From: Pseudomonadota bacterium
GTDB taxonomy: Bacteria; Pseudomonadota; Alphaproteobacteria; Rhizobiales; Hyphomicrobiaceae
Direction: 5' to 3'
DNA: 64,000 bases
Assembly: GCA_023412805.1 (NCBI GenBank)
Contig: JAEZRM010000008.1
Span: 1-64,000, forward strand
Shown here in pieces: positions 1-8,448 of the stretch. The notes beneath the pieces are model-generated. The model did no database searches. It saw nothing but the letters and a program-made list of their open reading frames with translations, and was not told the DNA's origin. Both the position numbers and the translations under genes were made by a program. Every line of letters begins with the position of its first letter. The stretch's first letter is position 1.

Positions 1-495
1 TCTGCCCTTCCATTCGGGCCCGCGGCCGGCGCGCACTTCCCACGTCTTCGTGTCGTGATCGGGGTGCTGATAGGAGACAGTCTTCGCGAGGCGCGCCGCG
101 TAGCTCCCGTCGGGGTCCGGCCGGCGGGGCAGATCCGCGAGATTGTCACCCCACGGGATGCGCGCGTCAGGCGCGAGCTGGACTGCAGGCGCGATGTCAC
201 TTGGCTGGTCGAACGCCACGATCGAAAGAGCGACTGCGCCGCCGCTCTCGAATGTCAATGGCGTGCCGCAATCGCCGCAGAAGCCGCGCCGCGCGACATT
301 CGAGCTGACGAAATACTTGGGTGCTCCGCGCATCCACTCGATGTCTTTCGCATTGACGTAGAACCCGCCGAGGCCAGCCGTCGCCTTCTGGCACATGCGG
401 CAGTAGCAGACCGAGGCGCGTCCGAGTTCATTCACGCGAAAGCGCACCGCACCGCACTGGCAACCGCCGGTGTGAGCTTCGGAGGTGGCGGTCAT
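1..495 (-). CDS. GFA-family (glutathione-dependent formaldehyde-activating fold) protein, partial
   Basis: The open frame reads leftwards from an ATG at 495 and leaves the window after 165 codons, so the C-terminus is missing. The cysteine pattern is that of the GFA/CENP-V zinc-binding fold: CQCG at residues 12-15, C30-x-C32-x-x-C35, then C73-x-x-C76 in FCGDCGTPL. Members bind two zinc ions. Few have a proven reaction and the name formaldehyde-activating is historical, so no substrate is assigned. It runs in the same direction as cysS upstream, but a 116-bp repeat lies between the two, so joint transcription is doubtful. Confidence 0.85.
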   Translation of the reverse strand, partial: MTATSEAHTGGCQCGAVRFRVNELGRASVCYCRMCQKATAGLGGFYVNAKDIEWMRGAPKYFVSSNVARRGFCGDCGTPLTFESGGAVALSIVAFDQPSDIAPAVQLAPDARIPWGDNLADLPRRPDPDGSYAARLAKTVSYQHPDHDTKTWEVRAGRGPEWKGR

Positions 496-556
496 CGCAC
501 GATTTCCCTGACCGAGCGGCGATCGAAGCACCACCCATCGCGAAACGCCGCCAGAT

Positions 557-672
557 CCCCTCTCCCCGTCCTCACGGGGAGAGGGCTAGGGTGAGGGGCG
601 GCGACAATGGCAAATGTCGACGCGTGCCGCCGCCCCTCATCCCAACCTTCTCCCCGCAAGCAGGGAGAAGGG
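557..672. repeat. Double-hairpin mosaic repeat, copy A
   Basis: This is a compound palindrome. Hairpin 1 pairs 558-568 with 575-585 (CCCTCTCCCCG against CGGGGAGAGGG). Hairpin 2 pairs 646-654 with 663-671 (CCTTCTCCC against GGGAGAAGG). Between them GAGGGGCGGC (593-602) pairs with GCCGCCCCTC (629-638), enclosing a variable centre. The same architecture recurs at 40598-40709 (inverted) and 61445-61554, with a single arm at 48367-48395. It sits between GFA and cysS. Confidence 0.85.
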
Positions 673-721
673 GTATGTTGTGAGCGAGGCAACGCGAGCG
701 CCCATTGCGAGAGCTGGAAGC

Positions 722-2155
722 TCATCGCTTCACCTCCCACGTGGTTTCGATTTCGCCGGTCTGTGGATTCTTCGAGTCCTTGAGCTGGATGCCCATCGCG
801 GCAAGCTCGTCGCGAATGCGATCGCTCTCTGCCCAGTTCTTCGCCTTACGCGCGGCGAGGCGCTGATTGATCAAGTTTCCAACCCGCTCCTCAATTCCTC
901 GGTCAATGTCCTGCGCGAGCAGTTCGACGCTCGGACGCGGCTCGTAAAGGCCGAGAAAGTCCAAGGCGCTTCGCATTTGCCCCCTGGCCTCGACGATTGC
1001 GGAACCGCTGGAGGCTTTGCGAGCGTCGCGCGCAAGCTGGTGCAGTGCCGCTACCGCGCTTGGCGAGTTGAGGTCGTCCGAAATCGCCTCGACGATCGCC
1101 GACGGCGGAGGCTGTGCAGGTGCCTCATAAGCAAGCACGTTCCAATCGTAGAGAGCCGATCGGGCCTCGAACAATCGGTCGGCCGTCCAGTCGATCGGCT
1201 GGCGGTAGTGCGTCATCAGCATCGACAACCGCAACACGCGCCCATGCCAGCGCTGGTTGCCAAAGGTTCGGGTCTCCAGCAGCTCATTGATCGTCACGAA
1301 ATTCCCGAGGCTCTTGGACATCTTCTCGCCCTCGACCTGCAGGAAGCCGTTGTGCATCCACACGTTCGCCATCACGGACGTGCCGTGCGCGCAACGTGAC
1401 TGCGCGATCTCGTTCTCGTGATGCGGGAACACGAGATCGATGCCGCCGCCATGAATGTCGAAGACATTACCCAGATGCTTGCCAGCCATGGCCGAGCACT
1501 CGATGTGCCAGCCAGGTCGCCCAGGCGCCGCGATTCCAGACGGCGATGGCCACGCCGGCTCGCCCGGCTTCGACGGCTTCCAGAGCACGAAATCCATCGG
1601 TCCGCGCTTGTAAGGCGCGACATCGACGCGGGCGCCGGCCTCCATCTCTTCGAGCGAACGGCGCGCGAGCTTGCCATAGTCCGGCATGGAGCCGACGGCG
1701 AACAGCACATGATCCTCGGCCACATAGGCATGGCCGTTCGCGACCAGTTCGTCGCAAAGCACGCGCATTTCGGCAATGTGGTCCGTCGCGCGCGGCTCCA
1801 CCGTCGGCGGCAGCACGCCGAGCGCGGCAATGTCCTTGTGGAACTGCGCTGTCGTTTCCTCGGTGAGCTTGCGGATGGCCTCGGTCGGCGGCATGTCGGG
1901 GAAGCGCTCGACGGCGCGCGCATTGATCTTGTCGTCGACGTCCGTGATGTTGCGCGCATAAGTGACGTGGCTCTCGCCATAGATGTGGCGGAGCAGGCGA
2001 AAGAGCACATCGAAAACGATGATGGGACGCGCATTCCCGATGTGCGCGAGGTCGTAAACCGTTGGCCCGCAAACGTACATGCGCACGTTCGTTGGATCGA
2101 TCGGCTCGAACGGCTCCTTGCGCCGCGTCAGTGTATTGTAGAGCGTGAGCGTCAT
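722..2155 (-). CDS. cysS: Cysteine--tRNA ligase
   Basis: CysS charges tRNA-Cys with cysteine in the cytoplasm. It is a class I synthetase and all its landmarks are present: the zinc ligand C29 in YVCGPTVY, the HIGH-type motif HIGN at 38-41, a second zinc-site segment HIECSAM near 217-223 with C220, PHHENE near 244-249, and KMSKS at 278-282. The frame is open back to 2212, but the ATG at 2155 is preferred. It starts the conserved MTLTLYNT sequence and has AAGGTG seven to eight bases upstream, giving 477 residues, about normal for the family. It stands alone; the GNAT gene upstream is divergent. Confidence 0.97.
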   Translation of the reverse strand: MTLTLYNTLTRRKEPFEPIDPTNVRMYVCGPTVYDLAHIGNARPIIVFDVLFRLLRHIYGESHVTYARNITDVDDKINARAVERFPDMPPTEAIRKLTEETTAQFHKDIAALGVLPPTVEPRATDHIAEMRVLCDELVANGHAYVAEDHVLFAVGSMPDYGKLARRSLEEMEAGARVDVAPYKRGPMDFVLWKPSKPGEPAWPSPSGIAAPGRPGWHIECSAMAGKHLGNVFDIHGGGIDLVFPHHENEIAQSRCAHGTSVMANVWMHNGFLQVEGEKMSKSLGNFVTINELLETRTFGNQRWHGRVLRLSMLMTHYRQPIDWTADRLFEARSALYDWNVLAYEAPAQPPPSAIVEAISDDLNSPSAVAALHQLARDARKASSGSAIVEARGQMRSALDFLGLYEPRPSVELLAQDIDRGIEERVGNLINQRLAARKAKNWAESDRIRDELAAMGIQLKDSKNPQTGEIETTWEVKR

Positions 2156-2420
2156 GCCACACCTTAACCCGAAGGCTGGCGGGAAAGTCTCTGTGCTCGG
2201 GATTTCTGGCAAAGAAACGTGGCCGCGCCAGCGCTGAGTGCTAGCCCTGAATGGTAAAGGAACAGCAACAGTTGTCGACGGCGTATTGTTGCGCGTTTCG
2301 TTTCATGGGCGCACCTTATCGAGGGTTGCAGAACCCGCGTCAAGCCGGGGCATACAGACGAACGGAATTTGCGCGCATCCGTCGTTCTGCCGCCATCAGT
2401 CCATGCCAGTTGCGTGCCCC

Positions 2421-2927
2421 ATGAAACTCCGCCCCGCCACGATCGACGACATCGCCCTCATTCGCATCTGGGATCAGCAGCCCCACGTGCTCGAGTCCGC
2501 CGGCGACTTCTTCGAGTTCGACTGGGAGGGCGAGATCCCGCGCGACGTCGACTGGCGCGAGCTGCTGATCGCCGAGGTCGAGGGCCGCGCGATCGGCATG
2601 ATCCAGATCATCGATCCCGAGCGGGAGGAGAGCCACTACTGGGGCGAGGTGGCTTCCGATCTGCGCGCCATCGATATCTGGATCGGAGATGCCGCCGATA
2701 TCGGGCGCGGCTACGGCAGCGACATGATGCGGCTCGCCATCGAGCGCTGCTTTTCACCGCCGCAGGTGAGCGCCATCCTCATCGACCCGCTGGTCACGAA
2801 TACGCGGGCGCACCGCTTCTACGAGCGGTTCGGCTTCCGGCGCATGGAGCGGCGCCTGTTCGGCGCGGACGACTGCTATGTCTTCCGCCTCGATCGCCCG
2901 GACTGGGCTGCTCACGGGAAGGGATAG
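2421..2927 (+). CDS. GNAT-family N-acetyltransferase (AAC(6')-like)
   Basis: A 168-residue GCN5-related acetyltransferase that transfers acetyl from acetyl-CoA to an amine. The acetyl-CoA loop is recognisable in IGDAADIGRGYGSDMMRLA, followed by the late motif THRFYERFGF-like segment (NTRAHRFYERFGF). The overall pattern, with an acidic FEFDWEGEI stretch early on, resembles aminoglycoside 6'-acetyltransferase relatives, but such similarity does not show resistance. ATG 2421 begins the conserved MKLRPATIDD; an in-frame ATG at 2403 is also possible. Its 3' end overlaps the convergent CPBP gene by 16 bp. Confidence 0.85.
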   Translation: MKLRPATIDDIALIRIWDQQPHVLESAGDFFEFDWEGEIPRDVDWRELLIAEVEGRAIGMIQIIDPEREESHYWGEVASDLRAIDIWIGDAADIGRGYGSDMMRLAIERCFSPPQVSAILIDPLVTNTRAHRFYERFGFRRMERRLFGADDCYVFRLDRPDWAAHGKG

Positions 2928-3700
2928 ACGGCGATGAGCGCCAGAAAGAAGATGTTCGTCGCCCCGTGAGCGATGATCGGCAACCAGAGGCTTCCCGTGC
3001 GCCAGAGCAGCCACGAAATATACAGCCCGCCGATGAAAACCTCGAGCAGACCCGCGATCGAATAGCCGAGATGAAAGCTCGTCCAGGCCATGTTTGCCGC
3101 TAGCGCCGCGGGCCAGAAACCCCAGCGCCAGCCCGCAAGCGCGGAGAGAAGGAAACCGCGAAAAAGCAGCTCCTCCGACAGCGGCGCACCGATGCCGACA
3201 GCGAGCGCGGTGACAGGCCAGATCGGCGCCTCCAGCATGGGCAGGAAGGGCGCGACGTCGGCCATGAAGAGGTCAGGCCGAAGCAGCCAGACGAGCAGAT
3301 TGTACGTGCCGAGCACGAGGACGAGCCCGGCGAGTGCCATGAGGACATCCCGAATGCCCGGGATGCCGCGATGGAGTTGCAGCACGGCGCGTGGATCGCC
3401 GCCAAAGCGACCAGCGGCCCACCACGCGAAGGCCATCACTCCCACCTGGGAGAGCGCCAGGAAGAAGACGACGGCGAGCAGCAGTCGCTTGTCCTCAGGC
3501 ACGCCCGACATGAGCGGCGTCCCACTACCCCCGACCACGGCCCCCAGGAGCCCACCGAGGAGCTGCAATCCGGCCTGGGCGATGATTGCCGCCAGCAGCG
3601 CCACGAGAGGCGGCCACGCGCTCTGCGTCTCGTACCGCGGTGGGCCGGCGAGCAGATGGTTTGCCACGGTCCCTGTCTCTCTCTGGTCACGCGGCTGCAA
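2912..3700 (-). CDS. CPBP-family intramembrane metalloprotease
   Basis: A 262-residue polytopic membrane protein of the CAAX-protease/bacteriocin-processing (Abi) family. The diagnostic glutamates and arginine lie in EELLFRG at 176-182, the first histidine motif in SFHLGY at 208-213, and the last in HGATN at 245-249. Several hydrophobic helices (about 32-58, 73-94, 116-141, 160-172, 192-205, 215-235, 240-258) surround the active site. The substrate is unknown; bacterial members range from bacteriocin self-immunity to prenyl-type proteolysis. The gene is convergent with the GNAT gene and divergent from ssrA. Confidence 0.9.
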   Translation of the reverse strand: MQPRDQRETGTVANHLLAGPPRYETQSAWPPLVALLAAIIAQAGLQLLGGLLGAVVGGSGTPLMSGVPEDKRLLLAVVFFLALSQVGVMAFAWWAAGRFGGDPRAVLQLHRGIPGIRDVLMALAGLVLVLGTYNLLVWLLRPDLFMADVAPFLPMLEAPIWPVTALAVGIGAPLSEELLFRGFLLSALAGWRWGFWPAALAANMAWTSFHLGYSIAGLLEVFIGGLYISWLLWRTGSLWLPIIAHGATNIFFLALIAVYPFP

Positions 3701-3764
3701 GGTTTACCACGCGAATTTGACTGGATGAGGTGGCCGTTCGTCCACACGTGTGGCCGAGCGCGCT

Positions 3765-3792
3765 TTCAATTGGCGGAAGGCCATCCTATATT
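3765..3792 (+). promoter_or_regulatory. Candidate ssrA promoter
   Basis: TATATT at 3787-3792 is a good -10 element, with a weak -35 (TTTCAA, 3765-3770) 16 bp upstream. Transcription would begin near 3799, exactly at the first hairpin of the tmRNA precursor. This agreement supports the call, but the -35 match is poor. Confidence 0.4.
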
Positions 3793-3798
3793 CAGGGT

Positions 3799-4165
3799 GC
3801 CGGATTCGTCCGGCTATGGCGATAAATGGACATCGGAATAAGCCTTTCGGACCCGGGGGCGGTACCCGGCGCCTCCACCATCAGCCCACGAGGTTCTTGC
3901 CGCAGAGCGGCGCACGCGAGGGGAACCAGGAGCAATCGTGGTCTGTTGCTGGGGGCGAAATAGGATCGACGAGGGTGTAAAGGGTGCTCTTTTGCCCGGC
4001 ATGATACCGCCGTTATCGGGTCACCAGAATAGTTGCCAATGACAACTATGCTGAGGCTGCCGTCGCTGCGTAATGCAGCTCCGTTAGCCTGAACTTGAAG
4101 CCCTGTCGTCTAGCAACGGCAGGCGCGGTTCGGAGGGCACCGGGCAACAGAAGCCCTCCACTTCG
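3799..4165 (+). ncRNA. ssrA: tmRNA, circularly permuted two-piece (alphaproteobacterial) form
   Basis: tmRNA rescues stalled ribosomes and adds a degradation tag. Here the acceptor piece comes first: a hairpin with UUCG loop (3799-3814), TTTCGGACCCGGG, a T-arm (stem 3853-3857 with 3865-3869) and CGCCTCCACCA ending at 3880. An intervening segment (3881-3950) follows. The coding piece begins GGGGGCG at 3951, which pairs over seven bases with CGCCTCC (3870-3876) to form the acceptor stem. Its D-region reads GGATCGACGAGGG. The tag frame 4035-4073 encodes ANDNYAEAAVAA then TAA. A stem 4132-4138/4153-4159 lies near the 3' end; both outer ends are estimates. The T-loop (GGCGGTA) is not the usual TTCRANY. 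sspB follows directly. Confidence 0.93.
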
Positions 4166-4231
4166 CCTCCATGCAGGCCGCATGCGGGCACACTGGGCGG
4201 GCTGGCGCAAAACACGCGAAACAGAAGTAGC

Positions 4232-4936
4232 ATGACGGCAGAGCACGACATCGATTACGACGCCCTGGCACAAGAGGCCATGCGTGGCGTCGTGCGCGCA
4301 GTGTTGTCCCGGATTCAGAAATCTGGACTTCCCGGCAATCACCACTTCTACATCGCCTTCGATACGCGCCATCCCGGCGTCGTGCTGTCGAAGCGGCTGA
4401 AGAGCAAGTACGCCGAGGAAATGACGATTGTGCTCCAGCATCGGTTCTGGGAGCTCATCGTCAACGACGTCCGCTTCGAGGTGAAGCTGACGTTCGACGG
4501 GATACCCGAGCGGCTGGTCATTCCGTTCGCTGCGATCAAGGTCTTCTTCGATCCGAGCGTGCCGTACGGCCTTCAGTTCGACGAGGCGGGCGCGACACGC
4601 GAAGGCAGCGGCACCGTCGTCGGCCTCAATGAGGACAGCGGCATCGGCGGGCAGATCACCGGCGTGCCGGGTATCGGGCGCGCCTCCAATCGCTCAGGCG
4701 CCGGCGACCGCAAGCGTCCCGCACGCCGCACCCGCACAGACAAGGACGACGACATCATCCCCATCGGCGAAGATAGCCTGGACAACCCGGCAGGCCGACG
4801 CGGGGAGCCCGCACCTGGGCCGCAGACCGCCGCGCTGGTCAGCGTGCCGCACGAGAGTGAAATCGCCCCTGCGCCCAGTCAGGACACCGGGCAGGACAAC
4901 GTCGTCAGCCTCGATCGCTTCCGCAAGAAGCCCTAG
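4232..4936 (+). CDS. sspB: SspB-family adaptor for ClpXP (alpha type)
   Basis: A 234-residue protein matching alphaproteobacterial SspB. The N-terminal ~130 residues form the substrate-binding fold (HHFYIAFDTRHPGV, then LTFDGIPERLVIPFAAIKVFFDPS). A long, low-complexity Pro/Gly/Arg/Asp linker follows, ending in a short conserved tail (NVVSLDRFRKKP) that in this family contacts ClpX. SspB captures ssrA-tagged proteins through the AANDNY part of the tag and delivers them to ClpXP. The tmRNA that writes that tag ends about 65 bp upstream, so the pair is a self-contained module. ATG 4232 has only a weak ACAGAAG ribosome site. A strong terminator follows. Confidence 0.92.
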   Translation: MTAEHDIDYDALAQEAMRGVVRAVLSRIQKSGLPGNHHFYIAFDTRHPGVVLSKRLKSKYAEEMTIVLQHRFWELIVNDVRFEVKLTFDGIPERLVIPFAAIKVFFDPSVPYGLQFDEAGATREGSGTVVGLNEDSGIGGQITGVPGIGRASNRSGAGDRKRPARRTRTDKDDDIIPIGEDSLDNPAGRRGEPAPGPQTAALVSVPHESEIAPAPSQDTGQDNVVSLDRFRKKP

Positions 4937-4969
4937 GCTTTCATCGGCTTGCCAAGCATCGACATCGAC

Positions 4970-5007
4970 AGCCCGTTCGGCACATGCTCCGGACGGGCTT
5001 AGTTTTT
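4970..5007 (+). terminator. Rho-independent terminator of sspB
   Basis: AGCCCGTTCGG (4970-4980) pairs with CCGGACGGGCT (4989-4999) as an 11-bp stem with one G-U pair and an 8-base loop, followed by TAGTTTTT. It lies 33 bp after the sspB stop codon. Confidence 0.88.
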
Positions 5008-5050
5008 GCCGGCCTGAACAACGGCCGTGCACAGCGCGGGGAGGATCAAA

Positions 5051-5821
5051 ATGAAAGCCATCGGGCTCTTCACCGGAGAATGCGCGCTCGTCACGGGCTC
5101 GGCGTCGAACATCGGCCGCGCCATCGCCGAAGGGATCGCCGCCGAAGGCGCCAAGGTTTTGCTGGCGGATGTCGATGCAGAGCGCAATGCCGCCACGCTG
5201 GCCGCCATCACGGCCGCAGGCGGAGACGCTGAAGCCATTGCGGTCGATCTCGCGACACCTGACGGCTGGCGCGATCTGCTCGCCAAGGTCGGTGACACAC
5301 ACCTCGATATGTTCGTGCATTCGGCCTGTCCGCCGCGCAAAGAGGTGGACAACGCCGCCGCCGTCAGCGAGGCGACCTGGGATGCCTTTCAGAACGTGAA
5401 TGTGCGCTCGGGCTATTTTCTCGGTCGCGAGATCGCGGGCGCCATGGAAGCGCGCGGGACCAAGGGGCGCCTCATCTTCATTACCTCACTGCACGCCGAA
5501 ACCCCGCGCAATCTGCCGCACTACTCCGCGGCCAAGGCCGGTCAGACCATGGTCGTGCGCGAGCTCGCCCGCCATTTCGGCCCGGCCGGTATTCGCGTGA
5601 ACGCCATCGCGCCCGGCGCCATACCCGGTGGCGGTTTCAATGCAGCAGCCTATGATTTCAGCGACAAGATCGCGCTCGGCCGCCTCGGTGCGGCAGACGA
5701 TCTCGCAGGGCCCGCCCTGGCCCTGCTGTCGGATCGTTTTGCCGGTTATGTCACGGGCACGACGCTGGTCGTCGACGGCGGCATCGATCTCTTCAACTGG
5801 ATCAAGCCGGTTTGGGGATGA
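5051..5821 (+). CDS. SDR-family oxidoreductase
   Basis: A 256-residue short-chain dehydrogenase/reductase. The nucleotide loop is a variant, TGSASNIGRA (about 16-25), in place of TGxxxGIG. The catalytic YSAAK (HYSAAKAGQ) and the late INAIAPGAIP-like NAIAPG are intact, as is the terminal VVDGG. Asp in LLADVDAER after the second strand favours NAD(H). The preceding GAGGATCAAA supports ATG 5051 over the in-frame 5027. The substrate cannot be read from the sequence. It is convergent with the class II aldolase gene, 7 bp apart. Confidence 0.88.
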   Translation: MKAIGLFTGECALVTGSASNIGRAIAEGIAAEGAKVLLADVDAERNAATLAAITAAGGDAEAIAVDLATPDGWRDLLAKVGDTHLDMFVHSACPPRKEVDNAAAVSEATWDAFQNVNVRSGYFLGREIAGAMEARGTKGRLIFITSLHAETPRNLPHYSAAKAGQTMVVRELARHFGPAGIRVNAIAPGAIPGGGFNAAAYDFSDKIALGRLGAADDLAGPALALLSDRFAGYVTGTTLVVDGGIDLFNWIKPVWG

Positions 5822-5828
5822 GGCACGA

Positions 5829-6533
5829 TCAGCCCTTGCCGTTCCGCCCGTAACTGGAGAAACGCTCGGCAACGCGCGCCATCTCGTCACGCGCGAGCAC
5901 GTGCGGGGTGCCGAGCATCAGCACCTTGACGTACTGTTCCGCCAGAACCTCGACCTCCTCGGCCAACGCCAAGGCCGCACCCCCATTGGCGCCGACGGCA
6001 ATCTGGCCATGATTGGCCATCAGGCACGCGTTGCGCCGCGTGAGACCGTCAGCTACGTGACGGGCCAGCTCTTCGCTGCCGAACGTGGCATAGGGCACCA
6101 GCGGGATATCGTCGCCACCGGCAGCTGCCACCATATAGTGGAAGGCCGGAATGGAGCGGCGGGCGCAAGCGAGTACCGTCGCATGCATCGAGTGACAATG
6201 GACGATGGCGCCGACGTCCGGACGGGAACGGTAGACAGCCAAATGGAACTGCAGCTCGCTCGATGGTGCCTGCTGTCCCGCCGGGATATGACCGTCGAGA
6301 CGCACTCGTACGACATCGGCAGGCGTGATGAGGTCATAGGCGAGGCCAGTCGGCGTTATCAGGAGACCGTCCTCGAAACGTGTCGAAACATTGCCCGAGC
6401 GGCCTGGCGACAGCCCACCACGACTCATCGCAAGCGCGGTGTCCAACACGCCGCGGCGCGCCATCAGCTCGGCCGTGCCGCGCTGAGGAAGCCGCCTGCT
6501 GGCCCCCATTGCCCTCCCGATCTCACGCGCCAT
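5829..6533 (-). CDS. Class II aldolase/adducin-family protein
   Basis: A 234-residue zinc-dependent class II aldolase related to fuculose-phosphate/ribulose-phosphate 4-epimerase enzymes. Visible are the phosphate-binding GNVSTR loop, the catalytic-acid region SSELQFHLAVY, the zinc histidines in HCHSMHAT and the third histidine in NHGQIAVG. Such enzymes cleave or epimerise short sugar phosphates or act as decarboxylases; the substrate is not evident. The ATG at 6533 is chosen because GGGAG lies nine bases upstream, although the frame opens at 6584. It is divergent from the CobW gene with 65 bp between starts. Confidence 0.87.
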   Translation of the reverse strand: MAREIGRAMGASRRLPQRGTAELMARRGVLDTALAMSRGGLSPGRSGNVSTRFEDGLLITPTGLAYDLITPADVVRVRLDGHIPAGQQAPSSELQFHLAVYRSRPDVGAIVHCHSMHATVLACARRSIPAFHYMVAAAGGDDIPLVPYATFGSEELARHVADGLTRRNACLMANHGQIAVGANGGAALALAEEVEVLAEQYVKVLMLGTPHVLARDEMARVAERFSSYGRNGKG

Positions 6534-6598
6534 GATGCGACTCCCAAATCCGTCCGCGACCCGATAGCCTGCTTCGCCAGACAATAACGAGGGCCGAC

Positions 6599-7750
6599 AT
6601 GAGCATGACCCCGAACCCCGCCATCCCGATAACTGTTCTGACCGGCTTCCTCGGCTCGGGCAAGACGACGCTGCTGAAGCGCCTTCTCGACGAGCCGGCG
6701 ATGGCCGGCACTGCCGTCATCATCAACGAGTTCGGCGAAGTCGGCATCGATGACGCGCTCGTCGAGAAAATCGACGAAGATGCCGTCCTGCTCCCCTCGG
6801 GGTGCGTGTGCTGCGCCGTGCGCGGCGACCTCGTGCAAGCACTCGAGCGGATGCACACCAAATCGCTGTGGGGCGATATCCCTCCGATGCAGCGCGTCGT
6901 TCTCGAAACCACCGGTCTCGCAGACCCGACGCCGATCGTCCACACGCTGATGACGGAAGAAAGTCTCTACCGCATCTATCAGCTCGACGCCGTCGTAACG
7001 ACTGTCGATGCTCAATTGGGATTACACCAGATCGAGGCACATTTCGAGCCCGCAAAGCAAATTGCGATCGCTGATCGCCTCATTGTTACTAAGAGCGACC
7101 TAACGGACGCGTCGGATGTGGAAGCGTTGGAGCGGCGGCTGCGTGCGCTCAATCCGGCAGGGCAAATCCGCCGCGCAGTCAAAGGCGATATCGCACCGTC
7201 CGAACTTATTGGCCTCGGCGCACACGAACCGGCGCTTACAGGTGCTGATCCGGAGCGCTGGCTCGCGGTCGAACGCTATAAGGAGGACGACGGACATCAC
7301 GCACACGACGCACATTGCGGCCCCGACTGCGGGCACGATCATCATCACCATGATCACCATCATCACGGGCACGACGAGACGTGCGCCGATCCGCACTGCG
7401 ATCATCCGGCCCATCAGCACCTGCATGGCATCCGCTCGTTCTGCCTGACGTTCACCGATCCGCTCGATGGGCGCGAGCTGTCCAATGCCATGCAGCTCCT
7501 CGCGCAGCTCTATGGCGAGCGCCTCCTGCGCGTGAAGGGCATTCTCAACGTCAAAGATCAGAAGAAGCCGTTCGTCGTGCACGGCGTGCAGCACATTTTC
7601 TATCCGCCGGAAACGCTCGAGCGCTGGCCGAGCGCGGATCAGCGCTCGCGGCTCGTGCTCATCACGAAGGACCTTCCCGAGGAGAGCATCCGCAAGCACT
7701 TCCGCCCGTTTGTCGGCGAGGCGGATGGGGCGGCGATCGCGAGCACGTAG
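6599..7750 (+). CDS. CobW/COG0523-family GTPase, probable zinc chaperone
   Basis: A 383-residue G3E P-loop GTPase. Walker A is GFLGSGKTT (16-24); the conserved metal-binding C69-V-C71-C72 follows in SGCVCCAVRGDL; E(T)TGLADP and the TKSDL base-recognition motif are present. A His/Asp/Cys-rich insert at about 228-270 (runs such as HDHHHHDHHHHGHDE) precedes a CobW C-terminal domain. COG0523 proteins load zinc or other metals into client enzymes; the histidine loop is typical of zinc-responsive members (ZigA/YeiR/YciC-like). No cobalamin genes or nitrile hydratase are nearby, so a cobalt role is less likely. No clear Zur box was seen in the short divergent region. Confidence 0.9.
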   Translation: MSMTPNPAIPITVLTGFLGSGKTTLLKRLLDEPAMAGTAVIINEFGEVGIDDALVEKIDEDAVLLPSGCVCCAVRGDLVQALERMHTKSLWGDIPPMQRVVLETTGLADPTPIVHTLMTEESLYRIYQLDAVVTTVDAQLGLHQIEAHFEPAKQIAIADRLIVTKSDLTDASDVEALERRLRALNPAGQIRRAVKGDIAPSELIGLGAHEPALTGADPERWLAVERYKEDDGHHAHDAHCGPDCGHDHHHHDHHHHGHDETCADPHCDHPAHQHLHGIRSFCLTFTDPLDGRELSNAMQLLAQLYGERLLRVKGILNVKDQKKPFVVHGVQHIFYPPETLERWPSADQRSRLVLITKDLPEESIRKHFRPFVGEADGAAIAST

Positions 7751-7781
7751 CGCACCACGGCAGAAGGCGTCAGCACCTCTT

Positions 7782-7825
7782 CATGAGCGCGCGACCGCGC
7801 GCCTGCCGGTGGGCCGTTCTCAAGA
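7782..7825 (+). repeat. Dispersed GC-rich repeat, family 2, copy 1
   Basis: A 36-base core starting CATGAGCGCGCGAC and ending GCCGGTGGGCCGT matches, in inverted orientation, 48278-48313 with four mismatches. It contains internal GCGCGC and GCC/GGC symmetry. It lies between the CobW gene and the convergent GNAT gene. Confidence 0.6.
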
Positions 7826-7832
7826 AGAAAAA

Positions 7833-8276
7833 CTAACGCCTATACTGCAGGAACGGCGATTTCGTCGCGACCTTGTCATAGAGACCGCGCGCCCGGTAGT
7901 TGAACTCCTGTGTCGCCCAGTACGTGCGCGTGGCACCGCGCGCGTCCGCCTCGGCATAGACCTGCTCGATCAAAGCGCGGCCGATATCCTTGCCGCGCAC
8001 CTTCGGATCCACGAACAGATCTTCGAGGTAGCAGTACCACGTCGGCGACCATGTCGAACGGTGGAACAGGACATGCGCAAGGCCGACCGGCACATCGTCG
8101 TCGCCAACCGCGACCAGCCCGATATGGAAACCTTCCTCGCCGCCAAGCAACCGTTCCCAGGTCATCTCGATGACATCCTCGGGAATGGTCGACTTGTAGA
8201 ACTCTATGTAGCCCTTGAAGAGCGGCAGCCACGCCGACTTGTCCTTGGCTTCCAGGCGGCGAATACGAATGCTCAT
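7833..8276 (-). CDS. GNAT-family N-acetyltransferase
   Basis: A 147-residue acetyltransferase close to diamine/polyamine-type GNATs. The core is YLEDLFVDPKVRGKDIGRALIEQVY, carrying the acetyl-CoA pyrophosphate loop (VRGKDIGRAL), and the last motif is the WATQEFNYRARGLYDKV segment with the catalytic-type tyrosine. The ATG at 8276 begins MSIRIRRLEAKDKSAW, the normal domain start; the upstream 40 codons open to 8396 have no family match and are dropped. It is convergent with CobW. The acceptor substrate is unknown. Confidence 0.88.
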   Translation of the reverse strand: MSIRIRRLEAKDKSAWLPLFKGYIEFYKSTIPEDVIEMTWERLLGGEEGFHIGLVAVGDDDVPVGLAHVLFHRSTWSPTWYCYLEDLFVDPKVRGKDIGRALIEQVYAEADARGATRTYWATQEFNYRARGLYDKVATKSPFLQYRR

Positions 8277-8448
8277 GACTGACGATCCTGTCGTTGCGCG
8301 GAGTGCGACGCGGCGTTGGGCCTGCGCTGCGCAGCGTAGCTCATGGCCAAGGTCCAAGGCCATACGCACGAACGCTCCGACCGACGCGTAAAGCACGCAG
8401 CGGTCGAAGCGATCATGCTCCAGGGGTAGAGTAAGGCCTTAAGTTCCC

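Noticed and set aside
4046..4441. A 131-codon minus-strand frame
   Set aside because: It overlaps the tmRNA coding piece and sspB, and lacks any recognisable domain.
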